Part shown: piece by piece, positions 37,962 through 46,656 of the stretch
Position numbering within the stretch: the first letter of the stretch is position 1
Layout: each line of letters starts with the position of its first letter
From: Thiomicrospira cyclica
GTDB taxonomy: Bacteria; Pseudomonadota; Gammaproteobacteria; Thiomicrospirales; Thiomicrospiraceae
NCBI GenBank assembly: GCA_022736205.1
Contig: DZAT01000007.1
Location: 1-48,410 of the forward strand
DNA: 48,410 nt
Reading direction: 5' to 3'
Notes under the pieces: model-generated
Database searches by the model: none
What the model saw: the letters and a program-made list of their open reading frames with translations, nothing else
Told to the model about the DNA's origin: nothing
Position numbers and translations under genes: made by a program

Positions 37962-38924
37962 ATGATGAAAGCAGTTTCTATTGCGTTGGGTTTGAGTGCA
38001 AGCTTGTTGGCAGCACCTTTATTTGCAGCGGTCGATGCCAGCTTACCTGGCTACCAAAAAGCACCTGGTGTGTCTGGCAACTTGTCGAGTGTGGGTTCTG
38101 ATACCTTGGCTAACTTAGCGACTTTATGGGCAGAAGAGTTTAAGCGTTTTTATCCTAACGTCAATATTCAAATTCAAGCTGCTGGTTCTTCGACAGCACC
38201 ACCCGCACTGACAGAAGGCACTGCAAACGTAGGTCCGATGAGCCGCGAGATGAAGTCAAAAGAAATTGAGGCTTTTGAAGCTAAGTATGGTTATAAGCCA
38301 ACAGGTATTGCGGTTGCAATCGACGCTTTGGCTGTGTATGTTCATAAAGACAGCCCGATTAAAGGCTTAACGATGTCGCAAGTCGATGCGATTTTCTCTT
38401 CGACGCGTAAGTGTGGTAGTAAAGAAGAAATTAATAACTGGGATCAGTTAGGTGTGACTGGTCCTTTAGCGGGTAAAGAAGTTCAGATTTATGGTCGTAA
38501 CTCGGTATCGGGTACTTACGGTTACTTTAAAGAGCATGCGCTATGTAAAGGCGACTTTAAGTCTAATGTAAATGAACAACCTGGTTCGGCATCGGTCGTG
38601 CAGTCGGTAGCAACATCGCTTAATGCGATTGGTTACTCGGGTATCGGTTATAAAACATCGGGTGTTCGTGCAGTACCTTTGGCTAAAAAAGAAGGCACAC
38701 CTTTTGAAGAAGCAACAGAAGCTAACGCGATCAGTGGTAAATATCCTTTAGCGCGTGCCTTATATGTTTATGTAAACAAAGCACCGGGTAAGCCATTAGA
38801 CCCAATGGTCAAAGAGTTCATGACGTTGGTATTGTCTAAAGATGGTCAACAAGTTGTTGAAAAAGACGGTTATGTGGCACTTCCTGCTGCAGTTGCTGTG
38901 AAAGAGTTAGCTAAGTTGAATTAA
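37962..38924 (+). CDS. pstS: Periplasmic phosphate-binding protein PstS
   Basis: This 320-residue binding protein has a signal peptide ([22 protein letters not shown]). Phosphate-binding loops are seen in [32 protein letters not shown] and [12 protein letters not shown]. It delivers phosphate to PstCAB. The gene sits after phoR rather than at the head of the pst operon, with its own Pho box and a strong terminator, so it can be expressed at much higher level than the membrane components. Confidence 0.96.
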   Translation: MMKAVSIALGLSASLLAAPLFAAVDASLPGYQKAPGVSGNLSSVGSDTLANLATLWAEEFKRFYPNVNIQIQAAGSSTAPPALTEGTANVGPMSREMKSKEIEAFEAKYGYKPTGIAVAIDALAVYVHKDSPIKGLTMSQVDAIFSSTRKCGSKEEINNWDQLGVTGPLAGKEVQIYGRNSVSGTYGYFKEHALCKGDFKSNVNEQPGSASVVQSVATSLNAIGYSGIGYKTSGVRAVPLAKKEGTPFEEATEANAISGKYPLARALYVYVNKAPGKPLDPMVKEFMTLVLSKDGQQVVEKDGYVALPAAVAVKELAKLN

Positions 38925-38948
38925 TTTTCTGCCAGCTTACAAACTTAA

Positions 38949-38972
38949 AAACCGCCTTCGGGCGGTTTTTTT
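38949..38972 (+). terminator. Rho-independent terminator of pstS
   Basis: AAACCGCC-TTCG-GGCGGTTT has an 8-bp stem with a UUCG loop and is followed by a T-run. It is the same stem-loop as after the peroxiredoxin gene (18187-18206, minus strand). Confidence 0.93.
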
Positions 38973-38988
38973 GTGTCTAATCGGTTAA

Positions 38989-39672
<684 letters not shown>

Positions 39673-39726
39673 GGCTTAAAGTACTGGCTTTTTATTCCTA
39701 TCGCGCATATAATATGTGAATAGTTT

Positions 39727-39802
39727 GGCCGGGTAGCTCAGTCGGTAGAGCAACGGATTGAAAATCCGTGTGTCGGCGGTTCGATTCCGCCCCCGGCCAC
39801 CA
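39727..39802 (+). tRNA. tRNA-Phe (anticodon GAA)
   Basis: The 76-nt cloverleaf has acceptor arms GGCCGGG and CCCGGCC, a D-arm (GCTC/GAGC), an anticodon arm GGATT-GAA-AATCC, a T-arm (GGCGG-TTCGATT-CCGCC), discriminator A and an encoded CCA. It lies 54 nt after adk. The DNA just downstream is an accessory islet, and tRNA 3' ends are common integration sites, but I found no second copy of the 3' end in the window. Confidence 0.98.
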
Positions 39803-39811
39803 CTAAATTCA

Positions 39812-39841
39812 AAGGGTTAGCAGAAATGCTAACCCTTTTTT
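39812..39841 (+). terminator. Terminator after tRNA-Phe
   Basis: AAGGGTTAGCA and TGCTAACCCTT form an 11-bp perfect stem around a GAAA tetraloop, followed by a T-run. It begins 9 nt after the tRNA CCA end. Confidence 0.93.
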
Positions 39842-39875
39842 ATTGCCTGTTTTTCAAAATGGGACACTGGCGGTG

Positions 39876-40247
39876 TCAAGCAGCCTTTTTCGTCGGCAAC
39901 TTAATGTCAAAAAGTAGTTCGCTGTAAGGAACGTACACCCAGTTTTTATCGTTTCTCTTCAAAACGCCCCACTCGATTAATGCGGCAACATCGGTATGAA
40001 CATTTTTATAGTTTCGATTCAATATCGTTGCTAAAGCCTTAACACTCATTGCATCTGAACTTCTCAACACTTCAATCAACTCCCAGCGTTTAGGCGTAAA
40101 CAAACTGAGCATACTAGCGACATTCGTAAAGCCTATACCTTCTTGTTGCTTAACTTTTTTGCCATGCTCCAAGGCTTCCATAACCTTAGCAGCACGATCT
40201 AAGCTGCTCGCTAATGACTCAACATTAACGTGTAAAATGGTACTCAT
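39876..40247 (-). CDS. HTH antitoxin/regulator, TumA-like (partner of TumE)
   Basis: This 123-residue protein has a winged-HTH segment (about 45-100; FTPKRWELIEVLRSSDAMSVKALATIL-type helices, then NRNYKNVHTDVAALIEWGVL) of the MarR/ArsR-like kind found in HVO_A0114/TumA-type antitoxins. Its start overlaps the toxin gene stop by 4 nt. It probably neutralises the TumE-like toxin and represses the pair through the palindrome at 40522-40546. It ends with a basic tail (LPTKKAA). Confidence 0.75.
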   Translation of the reverse strand: MSTILHVNVESLASSLDRAAKVMEALEHGKKVKQQEGIGFTNVASMLSLFTPKRWELIEVLRSSDAMSVKALATILNRNYKNVHTDVAALIEWGVLKRNDKNWVYVPYSELLFDIKLPTKKAA

Positions 40248-40519
40248 AACATGCTCTCCACATCAGACATAAAATCTTTCATCAACTGAGAAGGACTAAC
40301 CCACTTGTATGGGTACTCGTTCTCGCCCAAGTGCTTGTGATCGCCTTTGCCTCGCTCGTTGTCATATCCAACAACTCTTTGACCATTGACGATATAAACC
40401 AAGCTGTATTTGAAAGCATGTTCTGATGGTGGTACTGGCTTAGGTACTTCCCAAATGACAATTTCGACAAATCCTTTGCCATGTTCATATTTCGTTTTGT
40501 AAATCAGATTAGCTTTCAT
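40244..40519 (-). CDS. TumE family toxin (DUF6516-like)
   Basis: This 91-residue protein has the signature YDNERGKGDHKHLGENEYPYKW of the TumE/DUF6516 toxins (core YDNERGKGDHKH), with the preceding EIVIWEVPKPVPPS strand region. The family forms type II toxin-antitoxin pairs with an HTH antitoxin encoded next to it; its molecular target is not well defined. The toxin gene comes first here. A perfect 25-bp palindrome ends two bases upstream of the start codon, and a ribosome-binding site is not obvious. Confidence 0.8.
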   Translation of the reverse strand: MKANLIYKTKYEHGKGFVEIVIWEVPKPVPPSEHAFKYSLVYIVNGQRVVGYDNERGKGDHKHLGENEYPYKWVSPSQLMKDFMSDVESML

Positions 40520-40521
40520 AA

Positions 40522-40546
40522 TTATATGGTATCACATACCATATAA
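40522..40546. promoter_or_regulatory. 25-bp palindromic operator of the TumE/TumA pair
   Basis: TTATATGGTAT and ATACCATATAA are perfect 11-nt inverted arms around CAC. The element lies 2 nt upstream of the toxin start codon on the minus strand, where an autorepressing antitoxin would block transcription or the leader. Confidence 0.75.
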
Positions 40547-40579
40547 AACAAAACAATTTTAGTCAACAAATCATTTGCG

Positions 40580-40870
40580 ATGATTTATGAAACAGCAGAT
40601 AATGTGATGAAATGGATTGGCGGCGGCAATAGTGGCGCTGGCGAGTTCAGAGGCGCGGCGGAAGTCCAAGGCGCGATGCAGGGTGCTGTGGGCGCTTCGA
40701 GAGGGGCGGCACAGGAGACAATGAAAAACATTCTTTCGCCTGGTCAATCAAGCACGAATGGTCTTGATGCCAAAGGCGGTCAAGCGCCGAAGCAAAGCGA
40801 TGCTATCACTCAGACAAGCGTTGAAGGACAGAATGGCGGTGCTAAACATGAACCAAAAGAAAATAGCTAA
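40580..40870 (+). CDS. Hypothetical Gly/Ala/Gln-rich protein, possible truncated TrbL/VirB6-like tail
   Basis: This 96-residue ORF has low-complexity sequence after MKWIGGGNSG: GAAEVQGAMQGAVGASRGAAQ, then a polar tail ending HEPKENS. It has no signal peptide, TM segment or clear ribosome-binding site at ATG 40580. The WIGGG-then-Gly/Ala/Gln composition resembles the cytoplasmic tail following the last TM of TrbL/VirB6-type conjugation proteins, so it may be a 3' remnant of such a gene. That is a composition-based suggestion only. A second unknown ORF follows 19 nt later with a good ribosome-binding site. Confidence 0.4.
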   Translation: MIYETADNVMKWIGGGNSGAGEFRGAAEVQGAMQGAVGASRGAAQETMKNILSPGQSSTNGLDAKGGQAPKQSDAITQTSVEGQNGGAKHEPKENS

Positions 40871-40889
40871 CCAAAAGGAATAACAAAAG

Positions 40890-41477
40890 ATGGCTCTCGA
40901 TATTACCGATCATTTTGCAATGGCTAGAAATACCAATGCTATTATTGAAACGATTAAAAACACCAATGATTGGCAGCGTTACGCCCGCGAATTAGAAGAG
41001 CGCATTTCAAAGCTGGAAGTTAAGCTAAAAGAAACGGGTGATAGTGCTATTAGAAACTGGTTCATGTCATTGACGCGAAAAGCGATTATTGTGGCAGGCG
41101 ACCTATGGCTACAAAAATATGGCGAAGTGCCTGTGCATCCTGATGTAATTCCTACTGGCAAGAATCAGTTTGAAAACCATATTGAGAAGAGTGATGAAGC
41201 TTTCTTAGCCTTGGTTGGTAATGTGTTAAAGCTGATTGTGGCCAGTGAAAGCAATTCACAACAAAGTAATCATCTTTACGCTGCTTATGAACAATACGCA
41301 AAAACAAACGTGGTTAACGTTTTGTTTGCCGAAACCCGCGCAGAGAAATGGAAGATCGAGAAAGTGTTATCAGAGCGTCCTTTTAGCCCTGCTGATCGTG
41401 AATTGGCAGTGGTCAAACGCATTGATGCCACAGATCCTTATTCGATTATCGGTCCGATGGCGATGGAGATGCTTTGA
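40890..41477 (+). CDS. Hypothetical protein, 195 aa, with coiled-coil segment
   Basis: This soluble protein has no signal or TM segment and I do not recognise it. Residues ~28-50 (WQRYARELEERISKLEVKL) look like a coiled coil, and the rest is helical with a conserved-looking core around TRKAIIVAGDLWLQKYGE. AAAAGGAATAACAAAAG upstream provides a ribosome-binding site. It is probably co-transcribed with the Gly-rich ORF before it. Its location between a toxin-antitoxin pair and a truncated small ORF suggests cargo or a remnant of a mobile element. Confidence 0.6.
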   Translation: MALDITDHFAMARNTNAIIETIKNTNDWQRYARELEERISKLEVKLKETGDSAIRNWFMSLTRKAIIVAGDLWLQKYGEVPVHPDVIPTGKNQFENHIEKSDEAFLALVGNVLKLIVASESNSQQSNHLYAAYEQYAKTNVVNVLFAETRAEKWKIEKVLSERPFSPADRELAVVKRIDATDPYSIIGPMAMEML

Positions 41478-41508
41478 TTCTTGTATAAATAAATATTAAC
41501 TTATTGTA

Positions 41509-41536
41509 TTGAATTTAATGCTTTTTCACTTATAAT
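41509..41536 (+). promoter_or_regulatory. Sigma-70-like promoter in front of a 31-codon ORF
   Basis: TTGAAT (41509-41514) and a consensus TATAAT (41531-41536) are separated by 16 bp. The promoter points to the short ORF at 41569. Confidence 0.6.
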
Positions 41537-41568
41537 GCGCCTTGTTGCTCGTTTTTAGGTGAAAAAAC

Positions 41569-41664
41569 ATGAAATACAGTGAGTTAGATTTAAACCAGTC
41601 AAGAATATGCGTTGATGCGCTACAAAATTTTGATGCGTTAAAGTCGGCATATTTTGATGCTTAA
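41569..41664 (+). CDS. 31-residue small protein or truncated gene start
   Basis: The ORF encodes MKYSELDLNQSRICVD..., ending FDALKSAYFDA, with AGGTGA 7 nt before the ATG and a strong promoter upstream. The peptide is soluble and mildly acidic. Full expression signals on such a short frame suggest either a genuine small protein or the surviving N-terminus of a gene removed by deletion. I do not recognise the family. Confidence 0.4.
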   Translation: MKYSELDLNQSRICVDALQNFDALKSAYFDA

Positions 41665-41710
41665 TTGTAAGCCATCTTTCTTTTCAAGATTACTAGACCA
41701 TTACAATATC

Positions 41711-42475
41711 TTAACGTCGCACATACCCATAAATATCATTAACCCGTTTTAGATTGCTTACGATATCCATGACACTATTGAGTTGTTGCGCTGCTTCTGC
41801 TTTTTGAGCTGCTGCGTATTGCGCTTGCAGCTCTGGGTGGGTTGCCAGTTTTAGGTCGAGCAGGGCTTGCAAAATGGTTAGATTTGCAGCTTCGTTGGTT
41901 ACTTTGCCCTCGGGGCGGTTCTGATCGTCGCGTTGAATAAACTTCATAAAGCCATCGGGGTCATCTGGTGACTTGCCCGCAAACGCTAGAATAAACATAT
42001 TGGCATCGTTAGGATTCGAAAATTGTGGAATCAGTGCGCGGATATTGTGGGCAATTTGTTCGGCTTGGTAGGCGAAATAAGGACGACCGTTACGCTTCAT
42101 CACGCCTACTTTGTTGTAGAGTGTGTAAAATATCGCTTTTGCCGCCACGTCATTTTCAACAGCATCTTTTTTGACCATGGCAAGATAGAGTTCATCGCCA
42201 ATGATCGTAACGGGCATTCGACCAAACCAAGGGGTATTGTTGTCGTTATTGTCTGGAAAGTTGACACCCAAGGCAAGTAAGCCTTGATACATGCTGTCGC
42301 TCATGGCTTTTTTAGATGATACCAGTTGATAGTTCACCTCATCGCTGCTGCTCAGTGCGACGGATTCTACAGGAGTGTCTGCTGCCAAACTCGCAGGGCT
42401 GATAAACAATGCGTATATAACCAATAAAATCAGTGCATTTGCTTTGTGGTGTGCAGAAATTAGCGAATGTTCCAT
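41711..42475 (-). CDS. Hypothetical exported protein, 254 aa
   Basis: This protein has a hydrophobic N-terminal signal (residues ~12-32, ALILLVIYALFISPASLAA) and a mature part of ~220 residues, predicted periplasmic. Visible features include GVNFPDNNDNNTPWFGRMPV, a helical middle, and an Ala/Glu/Gln-rich helix (YAAAQKAEAAQQL) before the C-terminal Tyr/Arg-rich end. I recognise no family or catalytic motif. It is divergent from the phosphotransferase gene and lies between the islet and the thiamine genes. Confidence 0.65.
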   Translation of the reverse strand: MEHSLISAHHKANALILLVIYALFISPASLAADTPVESVALSSSDEVNYQLVSSKKAMSDSMYQGLLALGVNFPDNNDNNTPWFGRMPVTIIGDELYLAMVKKDAVENDVAAKAIFYTLYNKVGVMKRNGRPYFAYQAEQIAHNIRALIPQFSNPNDANMFILAFAGKSPDDPDGFMKFIQRDDQNRPEGKVTNEAANLTILQALLDLKLATHPELQAQYAAAQKAEAAQQLNSVMDIVSNLKRVNDIYGYVRR

Positions 42476-42659
42476 TCAATACAGTCCTTTATACAATAAA
42501 TGGGTTACCAACGCGCTTGCAGCATTTTTCAAGCTTGCCGCCCATTGCTTCAATATGATTACGCAATGTCGATAGGTACAGTTTACAGCAATCTAACCCT
42601 TTTTTATTGCCCGAAAATTGATACACTAAGCAAGCGCATTGAAACACGGGAGAATTTTG

Positions 42660-43505
42660 TTGTTAACGCAGTTCGATTATTTGCCTGTTCGTGTGGTTAA
42701 GGCTTTGCCGTTAGCCTACGAGTTTACCGACAGTACCAATGCTTTATGGTTGATTGGAACTGATGAGCCTCGGGTGTTGTTTTTAAAACTATTGGCACGT
42801 GATGCCACCCCATTTTGGCAAGTGATGGATACGCTATTTGATGTGCGACCGCGTGATCAATATGGTCTCTTTGCTGATTTGTACCAACGCGTTGGATCGA
42901 TGACGGCGTTGTCTGTTCCCAATTTACGACATTGCTCGAATCAAACGGCAGATCATGCTGCCTATTTGTTAACAGATATGTTGTTTGGCGATCCGCTTCA
43001 TGCGGAACAGGTTAGTAATACAATGGTTGTTAATCTTGCGCTGCATCTCGCGTCTTTACATCGCAATGCTCAATCGACTTGGGGTAATTTTTTCGATGGG
43101 CAAAGTTCTGCTTCAGACTGGGCATCTACCGTGAAAGAAACCTTATCGCATACTTTTCCTTTTGATGACAGTATTCGTGATTTTAATCATTGCCCGCGTT
43201 GTTTTGTGCCAATGATGCCCGATTTGCGTTGGGATCAGTTTTTGGTCACTGGTGGGCAGTTGAGTGCTTTGGTTGATTTGGATGCTTTTGTTTTTGCCCC
43301 TATTGAACTCGATTTTGTGTTGCTTGAGTATTTAATGTCGGATAAGCAGTTAGCGCTTTGGGTAGATGCTTATCAAGCCGTTGGTGGGGTTGTTCCCGAT
43401 ATTGGTGCGGTACGTGCGGTTTATCGTAAGTTACTATTTGCCATGACGGTATTGGGTGTGAATGATTTAACGCAGTGGCTTAGACGGGCGCATTATTTTG
43501 CTTAG
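42660..43505 (+). CDS. Phosphotransferase (APH/ThiK fold) family protein, possible thiamine kinase
   Basis: This protein of about 281 residues has the aminoglycoside/choline kinase fold. It retains a catalytic-loop Asp in MMPDLRWDQFLV, where the usual HGDxxxxN is changed (HG to MP, Asn to Gln), and the metal-binding Asp in ALVDLDAFVFAPIELDF. The start is probably TTG 42660, 7 nt after GGGAG; TTG 42657 and 42639 are alternatives. Its 3' end overlaps pnuT by 4 nt, convergently. E. coli ThiK belongs to this fold and salvages thiamine to the monophosphate, so a thiamine kinase role is attractive, but the altered catalytic loop makes it uncertain. Confidence 0.6.
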   Translation: MLTQFDYLPVRVVKALPLAYEFTDSTNALWLIGTDEPRVLFLKLLARDATPFWQVMDTLFDVRPRDQYGLFADLYQRVGSMTALSVPNLRHCSNQTADHAAYLLTDMLFGDPLHAEQVSNTMVVNLALHLASLHRNAQSTWGNFFDGQSSASDWASTVKETLSHTFPFDDSIRDFNHCPRCFVPMMPDLRWDQFLVTGGQLSALVDLDAFVFAPIELDFVLLEYLMSDKQLALWVDAYQAVGGVVPDIGAVRAVYRKLLFAMTVLGVNDLTQWLRRAHYFA

Positions 43506-44089
43506 CTTGTTGGCGTGTTTAGATATCGCTTACGCCAATGATAAAAGCCATATACAGCAAGTACCACATACAATAAATACAACAGTGCCATCTGCTGATG
43601 TTCTGTCTGCCAGTAAAGTAGTGCACTCACGCTATCAATAAGAATCCAATATAACCAATTTTCGATGCGTTGTTGCACCACTAGCCATGTCGTTAACATA
43701 GAAAAAATGGTTGTTGATGTGTCGAGCCAAGGGGATTGTGACAGTGCATTTTGCGCTAAATAGCTGCCAATGATTAGGGTAAAAAGCGTGCCAGCTGATA
43801 TAAATACCAGATGTTCGCGTTTTGTCATGTAATGAACTTGTGGCGCTTTTAATTGCTTTGTTTTTCGCCAATGATGCCAGCCGATAAAAGCGGTGATGAC
43901 ATAAAAGGCATGTAGTCCCGCTTGCATGGGCAAGACATCTTGCCATAATAATATGCCGTAAATGGTAGCGCTGATACCCGATGCGAGCCATGCATACAGG
44001 TTGTGCCGTGCGGCTAGGATGATATAAATCAGTCCTAGCGCAACCGCGAAAAACTCCCAGAGTGCTGAAGCGTTAATCGTCAATGACAT
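43502..44089 (-). CDS. pnuT: PnuC family transporter, probable thiamine transporter PnuT
   Basis: This 195-residue inner-membrane protein has about seven TM helices in the PnuC pattern: ALGLIYIILAARHNLYAW, the IENWLYWILIDSVSALLYW segment with the WxxW motif, and YGFYHWRKR at the end. PnuC proteins take up NMN-type vitamins, and the PnuT subgroup takes up thiamine by facilitated diffusion trapped by phosphorylation. Thiamine is assigned because the gene follows a TPP riboswitch, a TonB receptor and a thiamine-binding protein. It overlaps the upstream gene by 17 nt. Confidence 0.85.
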   Translation of the reverse strand: MSLTINASALWEFFAVALGLIYIILAARHNLYAWLASGISATIYGILLWQDVLPMQAGLHAFYVITAFIGWHHWRKTKQLKAPQVHYMTKREHLVFISAGTLFTLIIGSYLAQNALSQSPWLDTSTTIFSMLTTWLVVQQRIENWLYWILIDSVSALLYWQTEHQQMALLYLLYVVLAVYGFYHWRKRYLNTPTS

Positions 44090-44336
44090 CGGGATGTCTG
44101 TCGGTACCGATAATTTTGAGTACGAAAATACTATGCGGCAATTGCGCGAAGCTGGTTGCCATTTCCGCTTCTAGCAGCGCCATGACTTGCTTGTAATTGC
44201 CAAATACTTGGGTACTGAGCGTATTGCGAACGACCTGAATGCCTTCAATGCCGCTGATGCGGTCAATGAAGTCGAGCACCAATTCGCTAAAGCCTGCATC
44301 CAGCGGATACAAGCTAATATCAACAGAAATATTCAT
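44073..44336 (-). CDS. YkoF/MTH1187-like thiamine-binding protein
   Basis: This 87-residue single-domain protein has the ferredoxin-like DUF77/MTH1187 pattern: SVDISLYPLDAGFSELVLDF near the start, GIEGIQVVRNTLSTQVFG, and FVLKIIGTD. Members bind thiamine or hydroxymethylpyrimidine. There is no signal peptide, so it is cytoplasmic. AAGGA precedes the start, 16 nt after the TonB receptor stop. It probably binds imported thiamine or helps pass it on. Confidence 0.78.
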   Translation of the reverse strand: MNISVDISLYPLDAGFSELVLDFIDRISGIEGIQVVRNTLSTQVFGNYKQVMALLEAEMATSFAQLPHSIFVLKIIGTDRHPDVIDD

Positions 44337-44352
44337 GATTGTTTTTCCTTTT

Positions 44353-46425
44353 TTAAAAGAAGAAGCGTGTGGTTAAGCCAAACTGCTGGCGGTCACCGAG
44401 GCGCAAATAGGTTTCATCGGCATAACCTGTTTGCGGATTGTTGCCGAAATAAAAGCCGCGTGTTGCGTACTTCTCGTCTGTCAGGTTGCGTCCCCACAAA
44501 AAGGCTTCCCAGTTTTTACTCTGGTAACCGATACGGGCATTTACCAGTGTATAAGGATCTGATTGAATGCTGTGTGAGTTGCTAAAATAGAACTGATCAA
44601 CACCGTTAACTTCCACTCTCGCAAAGTATCCACTTGCCGTGCGATACTGTGTCCCTAATAGGTATTGGTAGTTGGGAGCGTGTGCCTGTTGGCGATCGCT
44701 AATGGTATTGGCGATGTTTAATGGTGTACCACTAATTTCGGTCATCAGCAGCCCTGCATTACCAAATACTTGCCAGCGTGGTTGTGGTTGCCAGTTAAAT
44801 TCGGCTTCAAGTCCATAGTTGGTGGCTTTGCTCAGGTTCTCGGTAAAAAATACCCAGTTGCCGTGGGTGACGGGGTCGTAAGAATAGCCATCGAACTGTG
44901 GATTACTGCGTTCGGTATAGAATAAGTTTACTTTTGTGCTGAGCTGGTTGTCTGGCAGACGTGACTTCAGTCCGATTTCGTAATTGAGTGCGCTTTCTGA
45001 ACCATAACGCAAGTATTTGGCATCGCTGCCAGCGGGCAATCCTGGGTTAAATCCACCTGCTTTGTAGCCTTTCGATAGGCTTGTGTATGCCGTATGCGCT
45101 TTATTGAGGCGTTCGCTGAGCGTGATATGTCCACCCCATAGTGTTTCCGTTGGGCTAAAGGTATCGCCATTAGAACCAGAAAAGTGGGCATTGATTTGTT
45201 CGCTGCGCAGACCACCCGATAAGGTTGTTGTCTTGGTTAATGCATGGTCGAGTTGTCCAAAGAGTGCGATATTCTGACGGTTATAGTCGGTGTTATTCGT
45301 TCCACCAAAGGTGCTTTGCGTGAGGTTGCTTTCAGTCAATTGTGATCCATAACCGCCCACAAGCCAATCGGTTGTACCATTAAATAATCGTGAAGCAGGT
45401 GTTGAAATCAAACGCAGCTCTTGACTGAGGGTGCGACGGTGTTTGTTGTTTTGGTAAACAGAGCTGTATCCGTTCACAGGATCAAAGGCAGGATATACCC
45501 AATCTTCATCATAACCATATGTCATATCGCTATTAGCCAGCGTGGTGGTGCTGACGAGGGTGTAGTTCGGATTGCCTTTATGAGTAACTTTAACTGCGCC
45601 AGCATTGCTGAGTTGGGTGTCTTTACCAGGTTGATCGGATAAGGTGGTGAAATTGTTGTTGAGCGACCAAGCATCGTAACCATTATTCAAATCGCTGTGT
45701 AAGTAGGTTAAGTCAACCGTTGTGACAGCACTTGGGAAAAAGCGAAGCTTGCCACGAATGTTTAATTCATCGCGACCATTGGTATCACTGCGTCCTAAAA
45801 AGGCGTTGTTGCGAAAACCATCGCTTTTGTGGCTAAACATCGAAAAGCGATATTGCGGGCTGTTGGCTTCTTTGTTCATTGCGCCACTACTAACAATGCC
45901 CAACTCGCGCAAACTATCACCGCCAGCACTGGCTTCAATCATTTGTTCGGATTGTGCTGTGGGTTCGTTGGTTTGGATATTGATTAAGCCAGCCAATGCA
46001 CTTGCACCATAACGGGTGCTTTGTGGTCCGCGCAACACTTCGACTTGTTTGACATCGAAGAGGCTACCCGCCATGCCGATGCCGCTAAAGTCGATGTCGT
46101 CGATGGCATAGCCAACGCTGGCATTGGGTGCGCCTGTGTATTCATCGCGCTCACCCATGCCACGAATTTGAATATGGCGAGGACGGCTGCTTTGCCCCGA
46201 GTAATTAACGTTAGGGGTTTGCAATAGTACATCGCCAAAATGCGTTGCGCCTTGATCTTGCAATTGTTGCACGGTGAGCACACTGGTACTGGCGGCCAAT
46301 TCTTTGTCTTGGCTATTACGCAAATCGGCGGAGATGGTAATTGCATCGAGCGTATTTGCCTCTTGCGCATAAACAGGCAATAAGCCAGCAACGAGTGAAG
46401 CGAGTAGTGAGGTTCTTATCAGCAT
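44353..46425 (-). CDS. TonB-dependent outer-membrane receptor under TPP riboswitch control (probable thiamine receptor)
   Basis: This 690-residue receptor has a signal peptide (MLIRTSLLASLVAGLLPVYA) and an N-terminal plug (about 40-160: STSVLTVQQLQDQG, IQIRGMGERDEY, VEVLRGPQSTRYGASALAG). A 22-strand barrel follows, ending FGLTTRFFF with the C-terminal aromatic. ATG 46425 has AAGGA upstream and the better signal; an in-frame TTG 46467 was rejected. Regulation by a TPP riboswitch and linkage to thiamine-binding and PnuT genes point to thiamine or a thiamine phosphate as substrate. Confidence 0.9.
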   Translation of the reverse strand: MLIRTSLLASLVAGLLPVYAQEANTLDAITISADLRNSQDKELAASTSVLTVQQLQDQGATHFGDVLLQTPNVNYSGQSSRPRHIQIRGMGERDEYTGAPNASVGYAIDDIDFSGIGMAGSLFDVKQVEVLRGPQSTRYGASALAGLINIQTNEPTAQSEQMIEASAGGDSLRELGIVSSGAMNKEANSPQYRFSMFSHKSDGFRNNAFLGRSDTNGRDELNIRGKLRFFPSAVTTVDLTYLHSDLNNGYDAWSLNNNFTTLSDQPGKDTQLSNAGAVKVTHKGNPNYTLVSTTTLANSDMTYGYDEDWVYPAFDPVNGYSSVYQNNKHRRTLSQELRLISTPASRLFNGTTDWLVGGYGSQLTESNLTQSTFGGTNNTDYNRQNIALFGQLDHALTKTTTLSGGLRSEQINAHFSGSNGDTFSPTETLWGGHITLSERLNKAHTAYTSLSKGYKAGGFNPGLPAGSDAKYLRYGSESALNYEIGLKSRLPDNQLSTKVNLFYTERSNPQFDGYSYDPVTHGNWVFFTENLSKATNYGLEAEFNWQPQPRWQVFGNAGLLMTEISGTPLNIANTISDRQQAHAPNYQYLLGTQYRTASGYFARVEVNGVDQFYFSNSHSIQSDPYTLVNARIGYQSKNWEAFLWGRNLTDEKYATRGFYFGNNPQTGYADETYLRLGDRQQFGLTTRFFF

Positions 46426-46506
46426 TTGCAAGGTTCCTTGGTGCAAATGGCGAAAAGGAATAAGCAATGAACGGATGCAGACAAAAGCAGCAATAAAATT
46501 CAGGCC

Positions 46507-46593
46507 ATTCCCTACGCCAGTATTAACTGGATCAGGTTCGGAGGGTTTATTGCCGTTATTAACGACAAAATCTCAGGCTTTCGCCACCCCTAG
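46507..46593 (-). ncRNA. TPP riboswitch (thi box)
   Basis: On the minus strand the leader reads TAGGGGTGGCGAAAGCCTGA, then a variable P3 hairpin, then GAACCTGATCCAGTTAATAC and TGGCGTAGGGA, the full conserved thi-box core with its closing P1 strands. It precedes the TonB receptor start by about 80 nt. The receptor Shine-Dalgarno lies in a short CAAGGAACCTTG self-complementary segment, so control could be translational. TPP should switch the operon off. Confidence 0.97.
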
Positions 46594-46656
46594 GCAAACA
46601 AAAAAAGGTTGTTTATGTCATCTATAGTAGTGTTTTATGCTGTTTGTATCAAGCAT

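Noticed and set aside
39727..41710. Attachment-site direct repeat of the tRNA-Phe 3' end
   Set aside because: No second copy of the T-arm/acceptor sequence was found by eye downstream in the islet.
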